Shown here: piece by piece, positions 1 through 13,975 of the stretch
Numbering within the stretch: the stretch's first letter is position 1
Layout of the letters: each line of letters starts with the position of its first letter
Origin: Nectonema munidae
Lineage: Eukaryota; Nematomorpha; Nectonematoida; Nectonematidae
Assembly: GCA_030549495.1 (NCBI GenBank)
Contig: JAUIRK010000070.1
Coordinates: forward strand, 260,501 to 324,500
Reading direction: 5' to 3'
DNA length: 64,000 nt
Position numbers and translations under genes: made by a program
The notes under the pieces: generated by a model
Told to the model about the DNA's origin: nothing
The model's database searches: none
Seen by the model: only the letters and a program-made list of their open reading frames with translations

Positions 1-452
1 AAAATGGAGATAATAAATAGAGGAGCGTGTGATTTGGCCTCCGATGATGAAGTCATTTTATATGGCTTGGAAACTTTGGCAGTAACGAAAAGAAACGAGA
101 TGTTGCTGAAATGAAAATGCTAAGATGGATGAGTGGAGTGAGCAGAAAAGACCGAATAATGAATGAAGTCATAAGAAAGACGGTGAAGGTATCGAGCATG
201 AGCCAAGAGATGCAAGAAGAACGCCGAAAATGGTTTGGCCATATATTTTAGAAAAGGTGAAGATAGTATTGAAAGAATGATGGTGAATCAGCAAGTGGAC
301 GGCAAAGGAAAAAGAGGAAGACAGAAGCTGAGATGGAAAGACTGCATAATAGCTGACGGTAAGGTGAAAAACTTTGATTTGAAAAAAGACTTCCAAATGG
401 CATTAGAAAGAATTAAATCGAAAAGACTCATTTCATACAGCGATCATGTATA
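1..452 (+). mobile_element. RTE-like LINE, 3' end of the reverse-transcriptase ORF
   Basis: Translation across two forward frames gives the C-terminal tail typical of RTE-type LINE polyproteins: a YGLETLAV-like stretch, then MLRWMSGVSRKDRI, then an RRKWFGHI motif, then GKRGRQKLRWKD. In the family this segment follows the RT domain as a basic, Trp-rich region. The reading frame changes near 235, so the copy is dead. The 5' part lies outside the window. The end is marked by a purine-rich AAGAAGAAGAGGATGAAG stretch at about 470-490, probably the 3' tail. Clade assignment is from memory of the motif order. Confidence 0.75.
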
Positions 453-499
453 AAAACGAGCTAATAAAGCTGAAAAGAAGAAGAGGATGAAGTCTCTAA

Positions 500-770
500 A
501 ATCATTCATTGATTTTACATGAAATGTATGTTTCGACCTGGCTGGATTCATTTCTGTACTCACATTTTGGATTTAAGGTTTGAAAACTGCGGTTTACGTC
601 TTGAAAACTGCTGCACAAATATTCTCTCTAATTTAACATGGAATATATGCTTTTATACCAAATCAACCATGCTTATTTTATTTCTGTACTCCATTTTGGC
701 TAATACGGTTAAAAAAATATCTATACATGTCAATTAAATTAGCGATGTGTTACTAAAAATCAGTTTTTTT
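500..770. repeat. Composite repeat copy 1: about two units of ~145-bp array B
   Basis: Phrases such as ATTTCTGTACTC...TTTGAAAAC and ATGCTTTTATACCAAATCAA recur here and in the longer array at 21,400-22,190, where the period is 141-150 bp. No coding potential is seen. The short ORFs here are chance. Confidence 0.7.
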
Positions 771-1424
771 CCAAAAATATCATTTCTGTAAAAAATTGTT
801 ATATATTACTTATAAAGTAAAAATATAATTTTTTAAATATATTTTGACTTATATTTTTAATCAATCATGTTGAGTATGAGATATTTATTTTAAAAAAGAA
901 AACCTACACGCATTATATAAACTTTTAGAGATGAAGAAGGTGGACAACTTTCTGTAATTGAACAATGAACATCACGAATGATTTCATCAGAAAAAAACTT
1001 TCGAACTGGTATTGGTTGACAAATATTCAGGCTGAATATCAAACTGTTCATAACATTTGATAATATAATACAAGATAATATGATCATCAAGAAGATTTTT
1101 TAATCAAATGTTGAGAACGGATAAAATCTGTTCAAAATAAATCCTTAAAAAGTTTTTTCGAACAAAGATTGCATAAAATAAATTTCTGATGAAGGAAGAG
1201 CTACCAAGAAAGGATCATCATAGAATGAATAGCAAAATTACAAACTGTAAAGTATAGAAGAAATGATAATATATATATAGATAACCAGACGATAACGAAT
1301 TTATAGCAAAACGATGGAGGTCGAATCGAGATACCTAATTTACTTGCAAATAAAATATTTTAAATGGATTAAACACCAAAATTTGGTTTATTAAATAAAT
1401 TAAGAAAATAATTAGCAGATAAAC
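771..1424. other. Middle of composite repeat copy 1; non-coding
   Basis: AT-rich sequence between the two tandem arrays. It contains, at about 1180-1250, a ~75-bp segment (GAGCTACCAAGAAAGGATC...) that recurs at 18,492-18,577. No gene is seen. Confidence 0.6.
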
Positions 1425-1960
1425 ACTGCAAGTAGAATTATCATCACCACTAAATTACCGATACTAGAAAATGGTGTATATGTGTAAAATACCTTTTTAT
1501 TTCAATAAATTTTTTTTTATTTGACATGAGCTGTCATATATAAATCAATTTTTTGACAAATTTGAATGATTTTGATAAAAAATAAACATCACCACTAAAT
1601 TCTATATACTTGAAAATGGGTATATATTATATATGTATAAAAATATTTTATGAGAATAAAAATTTTAATTTTGAAATGGGCTGTCATATTTATTTTTTGA
1701 CAGGTTTGATTGATTTTGATTAAAAAATAGACATCATCACTGAATTCAGCATACTTGAAAATAGGTATAAATGTGTAAAAACTTTCTATAATTATTTAAA
1801 TAAAAAGTTCTTTTTTGAGATAACTATCAAATATAAATCAATTTTTTGACAGGTTTGATTGATTTTCATTAAAAATAGACATCGCCTCTGAATTCAGCAT
1901 AGTTTAATTATATATATCCCATTAAAAATATTTATAAAAACTTATTAACATCTGAGAAAA
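1425..1960. repeat. Composite repeat copy 1: degenerate ~146-bp tandem array A
   Basis: Four diverged units begin with a CATCACCACTAAATTC-like phrase at about 1442, 1588, 1733 and 1880, giving periods of 145-147 bp. Each unit contains GAAAATGGGTATATATGT and a GAGCTGTCA...TTTTTTGACAGGTTTGATTG segment. Related units lie at 22,430-22,683 and 26,117-26,230. Confidence 0.8.
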
Positions 1961-2180
1961 AGAGGGAAATGTCAAATTTAATCCAGCAATAATTTAGCTT
2001 AATAAAGTAACTTAAGAAAGAAAAATGCTAATATTTAAAAATAAAAAAAGATAGTATTAATCTGAAGATAACAGTTGCTATGAACAAATTCATTGTAGAT
2101 AGAAATGTCATTGGAAAGAAGAGACTGCGATTGATAAACTTATTTATGAATGAGTAAAAAGGACTGTTAAATTACCCCTC

Positions 2181-3065
2181 TCGAACTATCAATTGCTCGA
2201 AAAACAAGTTGCTCGAAGGCCAAACTATCAATTGCTCGAAGTACTGATTTCTCGAAATATCAACCTTGCTCGAAGTACCGATTTCTCGAAATATCAACTG
2301 CGCTTAACATTATCCGTTACAACCGTTAAAAACATTATCTTAGGCGTTATTAAGCATTGACTAAACCGTTAAAAACAGGCGTTAATAAGCATTATGTTAA
2401 CCTATTTTTTTCAAAAGTTTTCTTTGTTGGATTTTCATCTTTTTATTTAGAAGCTTCAAACTGTAAAGATGGATTTAAGTTTTGTACAAAGTGAAAAAGG
2501 AAAGAAGAAATTGTGTTTACAGACGCAACCGTAGACGTGCTCCTATTTTCAAACACGAAATGTGGAACTGTTTCGTCTACTTCAAGGAGGGAATGCCGAA
2601 AACAAATAATGGTATTGAGGGATGGCATAACAGTTTTCAACACCAACTAAGTGCTTGTCATACCTCGATTTGGAAGTTTATAGATGCTTTAAAGCGAGAA
2701 CAAAGCTTACAAGAGATGGCAATTGAGGAATATGTGGGAGGTGTAGACGAAGTTGGAAGCAGGAAAAAATACCGCGATTGTACACAAAGATTATACAAAA
2801 TATTGTATCTTGTTATGATGACGCAAAAAGTGTTGAAGAATATTTAAGAAGTGTTGCTCACAATATTTCATATTAACAAAGTATCGAATAAATTTTCGCT
2901 TCATTTTTAATTGTAAAGCCAAATAAATTTATGAATTGTAACTTTTTTTAGATTTTTTGTTTTGCTTTTAATTGTAAAGACAAATAAATATATGGATTGT
3001 AAACTTCTTTCAATTTGTTTCGAACGAGCTGTCTTTCGAGTAATAATTTTTCGAGCAATTTACCT
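2181..3065 (+). mobile_element. MULE remnant with terminal inverted repeats
   Basis: The left end (2181-2290) is a cluster of CTCGAA-containing short repeats including CAATTGCTCGAAAAAC. The right end (3020-3065) carries the inverse, TTTCGAGCAATTTAC. An ORF at 2482-2847 reads as the C-terminal part of a MULE transposase: PKTNNGIEGWHNSFQ, then an SIWKFIDALKREQ helix. The homology continues past the ORF stop in another frame (DDAKSVEEYLR, about 2815-2855), so the ORF is frameshifted. The catalytic N-terminal two-thirds is missing, so this is an internally deleted copy. No convincing target-site duplication was found. Confidence 0.7.
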
Positions 3066-3859
3066 GGAACCGTTTATTTTCTGTTTTACAAAGTACATGT
3101 TTATGTTTAATATACTTGTCTCCTTATGTTTAAGTTTATCATTATGGAACTGTGTTCAATAATAGTTTTTTATGAAAGCTGAAGCAATGTATAAAAGGAA
3201 TATGGTACTGTTTCTATTTGTTTAAAATATGCAATCTTTGACTTAATAGATTAATGTCACACGAAAATGGAAATACGTTTTATTAATATGATGAATTAGA
3301 GCTGCAAAAGAATGTGTTATGAAAAATTCCTAGTTTCTGTTCAAATTTCCTACCTTACCCTACTTTTTCATTGAAAAAATTCCTGGATTTTCGATATGAT
3401 TGGGTAGAGAGCCGGTGTATGTAAAAATAAATGTTTAATTTATCAATTAAAGTGTGCGATAATTTTGGAATAACCGATTTGAAGAAAAAACTTTTCCTGA
3501 AATAGAAGTTGTTGGTTACATGTCTTTTATAGCACGGCAAATCAACTCTATTCTTTTTTTAAGTTCTTTATAGAGAATTCCTCTTATCTTTTTCATTTTA
3601 CTTCTTTTAATATTTTCTTCTTCATTCATAAAATATCACAAAAGAAAACGTACTAATTATAAAACATGTGTTTGTTTAAGATCTTTGTAAAAAGCATCCT
3701 AAAGAAGAAATATGCATCATAATCAATATTTTCCCTTGCGTTTTTATCATATAAATATACAATATACATATGTTGGATTTGATAACAAAGATAAAGATTT
3801 TGCTGACTTTACTTACTTGCAAAAAACTCACAGATTTTTATATACCTCTGGATTCTTAC
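3066..3859. other. No recognisable feature
   Basis: AT-rich, no coding or repeat signal that I can support. Confidence 0.5.
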
Positions 3860-4099
3860 TTATTTTGCCACGTGACACGGGATGACATTTTCTCCGGTTT
3901 ATTTCGACGTAGCATGGTACGGTTCCACTCGGTTGACTTGATATAGTAGCCATTATGGGCTTTGACTTATATTTTTCTTATCACTGTTTCCATGAATGAA
4001 TCAAGAAAAGAATCATTCACTTCAATTTTTATAATCCAGTCAAAGTTTATTAATTTTTTTATAATTTTTTTTAGAATTATCTGAATAATTGTTTCAAAA
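3860..4099 (+). promoter_or_regulatory. Putative FABP promoter / 5' UTR region
   Basis: A locally GC-richer block at 3865-3960 (CACGTGACACGGGATGAC and following) stands out from its surroundings just upstream of the FABP start. A T-rich tract ending in AG at about 4073 precedes the ATG and could be an acceptor for a non-coding first exon. No clear TATA box is seen. Inferred from position only. Confidence 0.35.
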
Positions 4100-8530
<4,431 letters not shown>

Positions 8531-8621
8531 CAATTTGCTGGGTTCCTTTCATTCTAACAAAATTATTTTTTTCTACTTTTGCATCTACACTTATTTGCGT
8601 ATTACCATTTTTGAATTCATC

Positions 8622-8627
8622 AATAAA
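8622..8627 (+). other. Poly(A) signal of the FABP gene
   Basis: AATAAA 92 bp after the FABP stop codon. Confidence 0.7.
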
Positions 8628-8742
8628 AATTTTTTACACGAGTAATTATTTATCCTGTACTTGTTTTTTGGAATTTAATAGCCGTTGCTTGGTATATATT
8701 AAATGAATGATACAAATCGATTTTGTCAAAAAAAGTATGAAA

Positions 8743-8748
8743 TTTATT
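8743..8748 (-). other. Poly(A) signal of Cys-rich gene 1
   Basis: AATAAA on the minus strand, 25 bases past the stop of the neighbouring gene. With the FABP signal it leaves about 115 bp between two convergent transcript ends. Confidence 0.7.
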
Positions 8749-8772
8749 TTTAAAGTTAGAACAAAATTTTAT

Positions 8773-9645
8773 CTATTCTTGAGGAACACGTACTATGTTG
8801 CAACATCTTTTTTCACCGCTAAGTGCATCAAAGCGCATTGCTCTGCCAATAATACTTTCCAAGTCGATCTTGAGACTCATCTTTATCTCGATCAGTGTTC
8901 CATTTTCATCCGTCTTTCCCATGAAACCAAGCTTCTCTACCTTGTGCTTGATTAGAGCTTTCTTAACTTCGATGTCATTATTGCCTCTGCACACCAATGA
9001 TTCAGATGCTATAGATTCGTCCAAGCCAAACTTTAGTATCTCTATCTCTATACTTCCATTTACAATAATATCGGTTTGCAGAGAAATCTCTATTTGCACA
9101 GGAGAGTACTTTGTGAGTTGGAAGAATTTCGCTTCAAAAACAATTTTGGATACAACATATTGACACTTTGCGGACTCAGTTCCAGGATAGAATTCGGTAG
9201 GACACTTTTTTGGCAACTTCTTTAGCGTCAGCTTGTCCGTGATGCTCTTTGGGTTGCAGTACGCCTCGTTGTAGTGGAGTAGGGGATGGTGTTTGCAGCA
9301 CTTTCGAATATTTTTGCAGAAGAAGGGCTTGACGGAGTGTTCGTTGAGGTCGGTGCCAGGGCTGCAACAGTGTTTCTCCGCCGTTATGTGTCCGTAGCGG
9401 CTCACTTTGCACACAATGAAGCTAAAAGACAAATATTGAAATAAAATTCGCGAAGGATGTACGAAATGTTACCAGTTGATGTCGGAAGCTGCGATGATAA
9501 AGCGGGGCTTCTTTCCATGGGACAGAAGATCCGGATGTGTGTTGTCCATGCACATTTGCACAAGTTCGTTGGATTCACTGGATAAACCCACCCCCAGAAC
9601 ATTATAAACACAAGCTAAGGATAAGAAAACCACAAAGGAGAACAT
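8773..9645 (-). CDS. Secreted cysteine-rich protein, family member 1
   Basis: Two exons, 9645-9473 and 9421-8773, 273 residues. The ATG chosen opens a clear signal peptide (MFSFVVFLSLACVYNVLG). After it comes NELVQMCM. A cysteine codon (C58) is split TG|C across a 51-bp phase-2 intron. Then a Cys-dense block follows (residues 59-144): C62, C76-C77, C93, C99-C100, C113, C131, C144, with motifs FFCKNIRKCCKH and KKLPKKCPTEFYPGTE. The C-terminal half lacks dense Cys, has alternating hydrophobic beta-like segments (FFQLTKYSPVQIEI, EIEILKFGLDE), and closes with RAMRFD...KRCCNIVRVPQE. There is no membrane segment beyond the signal peptide, so it is probably exported. I recognise no named family; function unknown. 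Paralogues lie at 18624, 39455 and 57158. A TATA box at 9711-9717 supports the start. Confidence 0.88.
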
Positions 9646-9710
9646 TTAAAGTCAAAGGGAGAAAGGATATGCGAAAAAGATCGTGATGTTTCTGTTTAAT
9701 CTGCACTCTA

Positions 9711-9830
9711 TTTTATACTCACAATTCTGCGGTTCAACTTTAGCATGTCCATGGGAGCCAATCAAGGAAGACATGTTTCACGTTGGCAACTAATTAAGTT
9801 CTTTAGTGTGATACGTCTCAAAGATACGTT
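9711..9830 (-). promoter_or_regulatory. Promoter of Cys-rich gene 1
   Basis: On the minus strand GAGTATAAAA places TATAAAA at 9717-9711, 66 bases before the ATG. Upstream, at about 9738-9768, lies a block with an ATTGG (CCAAT) core and CATGTCCA. At 9811-9827 lies ATACGTCTCAAAGATAC (plus-strand reading). Both upstream blocks recur in front of member 2, and the latter also before the broken copy. Confidence 0.75.
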
Positions 9831-10239
9831 TTACAGTAGAAAGCGATGCTAAACGGTTCAAGGCCGTTCGTTGAAACTGGCCTTTGGCTCAACTTCGCTC
9901 TCTTCATGTCATGCTGAGATAATCGACTTGATTAAGCCCCTCTTACCTTGAAAATGTATGCTTGAGTACGTTTCATCATTTACGGATAGCTTTTTCCATT
10001 CTTTTCAATTGTAATAGTCAGCATTCACACTAAGCATTTGTCTGGCAATGACATTCACTACACGAACCAAGTTTAGTTGGTAAATATGCTTAGTGAATAA
10101 GTTAAATTAAGAAGGAGAACATGCGAGGCAGAGAGATTCTGCTTTTTCGACTGATTAAAAATTTTTTAATTTTGTCATTATATTTCACTCCAAAAAATTG
10201 ATATCCTCGGTTAATTTTTGTCTTTTAAAAAAAAAAAAT
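9831..10239. other. No recognisable feature
   Basis: AT-rich intergenic DNA; nothing supportable. Confidence 0.5.
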
Positions 10240-10390
10240 TTTTTTTTCTATCGCTTCCTTTTTTTGGACTAAAACACTTTTTAATTTTTTGCTTACAAAA
10301 AAAACATCGTTCATATTACGCTTAATTAAAACAAATACCATTATAGCATTAGCGTGTAAATTTATCAGTAAATTAGTAGATTAACTAGTG
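10240..10390. repeat. ~150-bp dispersed repeat, copy A
   Basis: Runs from TTTTTTCTATCGCT to GTAGATTAACTAGTG. Matches 11,812-11,964 closely in the same orientation, including ATTACGCTTAATTAAAACAA. Non-coding; perhaps a SINE or MITE. Confidence 0.75.
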
Positions 10391-11061
10391 TTTTAGATCA
10401 CGAGCGCATGTATAGATAAATTTCTCCTCTGACAACATTTTATAGAGACAATTTTTGTTGAATTTCTAATATTATTGTATTGATTATAATTCAATTTTAA
10501 ATTCCTAAAATTAAATACTAATTATGATATAATAATATAGGCTCTCTTGTAGGAGAGAAAACATTATTTCAGCTTTACTTTAAGGTTTTTCATACGATCA
10601 CATTTCGTTTAGCACTTTGGACTATGGTTTTGTACTCTGACGCAATCACACATTCTCCATGTTATTGAGTGTATTTGTCTTTCTTGTGTTCAATAAGAAA
10701 TTTCAATTTTATTAAATAAGCTTCATTAGTACGCTGGTGATGGAAAAAACAGAACTAGAGAAAGAAAAAATTGCCAATATTTTTACAGACGATTTTAACA
10801 AAAGATAAAAAATTGATTAAGCTGAATATTCTTGCATTCCAAAATGAGGATTTTACTCAACTTCCCCATCTAGTGAAACCTGATTTAGGTTGTAAATCCT
10901 ACTTTTTTAATGCATTTACTCTCTTTTATTTATTTTTATTTTCGATAATTAAACAATTTACGCTTTCAAATTCAGAAATTACAATTATCCATGTTTTATA
11001 ACAATTAAAATTTTCTGAATTAACTTGAAAAATAATAAAAATGATTTGAAACAAAAGTGAA
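10391..11061. other. No recognisable feature
   Basis: AT-rich; a 76-codon open frame at 10771-11001 has no family resemblance and is taken as chance. Confidence 0.5.
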
Positions 11062-11183
11062 CACTTTCGTGACCAGTGTATCATATACGATACATAAAGA
11101 ATTTTACCTTCCTCTGCTTAGTTTTGTATATGAATCTTCTGCTTTTTAATAAATTATCGTCTGATTTTTTTGGTCACGAAAGG
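11062..11183. mobile_element. Short MITE with CTTTCGTGACCA termini
   Basis: CTTTCGTGACCA at the left end is repeated inverted at the right (TGGTCACGAAAG), giving a 122-bp element. An imperfect palindrome (GTATCATATACGATAC) lies just inside the left end. Non-coding. Confidence 0.55.
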
Positions 11184-11297
11184 TTTAAATCTAAAAAATT
11201 TATAATAAATTGGAACAAATTTAAAGTTTACAAATTTTAAGTAAAAATGATAAATTTAAGATATTTTGATTAGTTTACAATTTTCCTGTATTTTAAG

Positions 11298-13975
11298 TAG
11301 GGGTGTACCAATTAATCGAAATCGATAGTATCGTTTCTGTTTTTTGGAAAATCAGTGTCTGTATCGGTAAAATAAAAAAAGTTGTTTTTTATCGATTTTT
11401 TATAATTTTTCACAAAATAAAAATTAAAAAAAAATTTATTTTTATAGTTATTTAAAATATAAAAAAATAATTTTTTTTAAATTTTAGATAATAATTTCAA
11501 TAGCAAAATATTTATTTTATTTATTTGAAAATATTTTAAGCATATTTTTATTATTTTTTTTAATTTTGTTTCCATTACTTTTTATTAAAATGTCATCCAA
11601 ACCTAATCATAAAATTATTGCTTGAGAATTTTTTACTGTAAGTTTACTTGACAAAACTAAAGTTGTGTGTAATATTTGTGAAAAAGAAGTTTCACGTGGA
11701 GGAAAAAATGGAAAAACTTTCACTACACAAACTTAAAAAAGCATCTTCAAACTCATCATCAAGAGAAATTAGAGGAAGAAGAAAAGAAGGTTGAAGATTT
11801 AAAAAAACATTATTTTTTCTATCGCTCCATTTTTAGGATAAAAATTACTAAAACACTTTTTTATTTTTTACTTACAAAAAAGCATCGTCCATATTACGCT
11901 TAATTAAAACAAATACCAGTCATTAGCGTGTAAATTTATCAGTAAATTAGTAGATTAACTAGTGAGTTACTCTTCCTAGGTACGTCAATAAAAGTTTATT
12001 AACAATTTTCTAAATATGAAAGTCAAAAATAATCATTTCTAATTTTGTGACATCAGAAAAAAAAGATTACAAAGCTGCAAAATCTGGATAAAGATTGTTT
12101 TCAAAAAACTTTAGAAGAAACATATGTGGACGCAATAAAATTTTGAATACATGAAAGTGTCCAAGCTAAGAAAGTGAGTGCATACTGCTATTGGAGAAAT
12201 GATAATGGCCGATTTTCAACCTTTTTCAATTGTTGAAGATCCAGGTAGGGTTTAAAAGACTTATTAAAATGTTAGAACCTAATTATGAATTGCCATCCAG
12301 AAAGTACTTCTCGTCAGTCGTTTTTTCACAAATTTATTTTTTTTATTTTAAATATAGTAGAAAAAAAAGTTAAGGCTTCAACAAATATGAGTTTGACAAG
12401 AGATATATGCACAAATAATTCCATTTCTTCGTTTATCAGGTATAAATTTTAAAGTAGGATTTTGTTTACAAATGATGTTCAGGAAGTTTCTGACCCTTTT
12501 TTTCTTATAAGTTTTAAAAAAACTTATTTTTTGTTTAATAGTCTGCCAAGTTTTCGATTTTTTCAGCTTTGGGAGTAATTGACATCATTTATGAACAAAC
12601 TTTAGTCATTTAGTTTATTTTTTTATTTTTTTAGTTTTACTGCTAATCATATCGATGAACATTTCGATCAAACATGCCTAGCTCTTAAAATTAAACTATT
12701 TTTGACTTCTCATACATCGGCTAACATACGTGAAGTAATCAAAGAATCGATAGAAGAATATAAAATTCCAGTAGAAGAAATTCAAATGATAGTTCATGAC
12801 AATGCAGCAAACATGGTAAGAGGAGTGTCCCGCGGTTGGGCTGCTTTATACCTACTACTCAAGTAGTTATACAGGATTCACTTTTTGAAGAAAAAAATTG
12901 TAAGATGTTATTTTAAATTGCCGAAAAATAACAAGCCATTTCTTCTACAGCTTGTGCGAGATTGAAAATTTTACAAAAGAAACACGGAATATCAGAGCAC
13001 AAACTTGAATATCGAAGATTCAAGGTATATTTATACGCTGGAATAGCACCCACTTAATTTTGCAACGATTATTATTTGAACAAAAAAAATGCAATTGCAA
13101 ACTATTGCTCAGAGACTTCAAATTTGCCTCTTTTAATGCTAATCAATGGGATTTAATTGAAAAATGTTGCAATTTACTTAGAATCATCAGTCAATCTACA
13201 CCAAAGTAAAGCTTAAAAAATTTAAAAATTTTAAATTTTTTTTAGATTAATTGCAAAAACCGCAAATCCCTCTGAAATTATTCCACAAGTCAAGTTTTTC
13301 AAACACTTTATAGAAAAAGCAAAAACAGATTTTAGATTTTGCGGAGTAGAAGAAATATTAAACGTTTTTAGTAGTTCAATGGAAAAAAGATTTTCTAAAT
13401 ATGAAAAAAATGAATTTTTACTATCAGCTACATTTTTAGATCTTCAATTTAAAAATTCTTTTTTTTTTAAATTCTGAATTAGAATCAAAAACCTGAACTT
13501 TGTTTTGTATACAATTGTCTTGAAAATTTTTACATAAATATGAAAAAAATAGAAGAACATGATTTATTTGAAGATGAACAAAGCACTTCTCAAATTTCTG
13601 AAAGTAAAGAAGACGCTTCTCCTAAAGAAAATATTTGTGTTTCATTAATTTTGATTGTTATTATGATGATCTATTATTATCATCAAAAAATACATCAAAT
13701 CAAAATGAAGCAAATAAAAACTTATCTCGTTCATCATTATTGTTAAACTTTAGGAAAGAATTGGAAAGATTTTCTTCGCTTGATCTTGAATCAAAATATT
13801 CCGATCCAATTTGTCGGTGGAAAAATAATAAAAGTTTATTTCCAAAATCATCAAAGCTGGCAAACAAACAACGTCCATGTCTTCCTTCTTCGATTGAAAG
13901 TGAAAGACTTTTTGTGTTGGGGGAAACATCACACCTCAAAGAAACCGCCTTACACCTAATATAGGCGAAAAATTA
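11298..13975 (+). pseudogene. hAT transposon remnant (BED finger plus transposase pieces)
   Basis: Begins with a hAT-like end, TAGGGGTGTACCAATTAATC. Pieces in three frames follow hAT order. At about 11,640-11,760 is a BED zinc finger (VCNICEKEVSRGGKNGKTF). At about 12,625-12,830 come HIDEHFDQTCLALKIKL and the motif MIVHDNAANMVRG (family D-NAANM). At about 12,955-13,200 come RLKILQKKHG, WNSTHLILQRLF and NQWDLIEKCCNLLRIISQST. At about 13,240-13,420 is FFKHFIEKAKTDFRF. At about 13,760-13,950 comes the C-terminal dimerisation region with PCLPSSIESERLF. Many stops and frame changes mark it as dead. Repeat copy B sits inside it after the BED finger. No convincing right terminus. Confidence 0.75.
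11812..11964. repeat. ~150-bp dispersed repeat, copy B, inside the hAT remnant
   Basis: Same sequence as 10,240-10,390 with a few substitutions and small indels; it interrupts the hAT coding region between the BED finger and the rest, so it inserted after the hAT. Confidence 0.7.

Noticed and set aside
8795-9163. Plus-strand open frames opposite Cys-rich gene 1 (and similar ones at 18801-19316)
   Set aside because: Shadows of the minus-strand exons; no promoter, and conservation follows the minus-strand frame.
9402-9611. Minus-strand frame reading LPTSTGNISYILREF across the Cys-rich intron
   Set aside because: Alternative-frame read-through of exon 1 and intron; the spliced frame explains the conservation.
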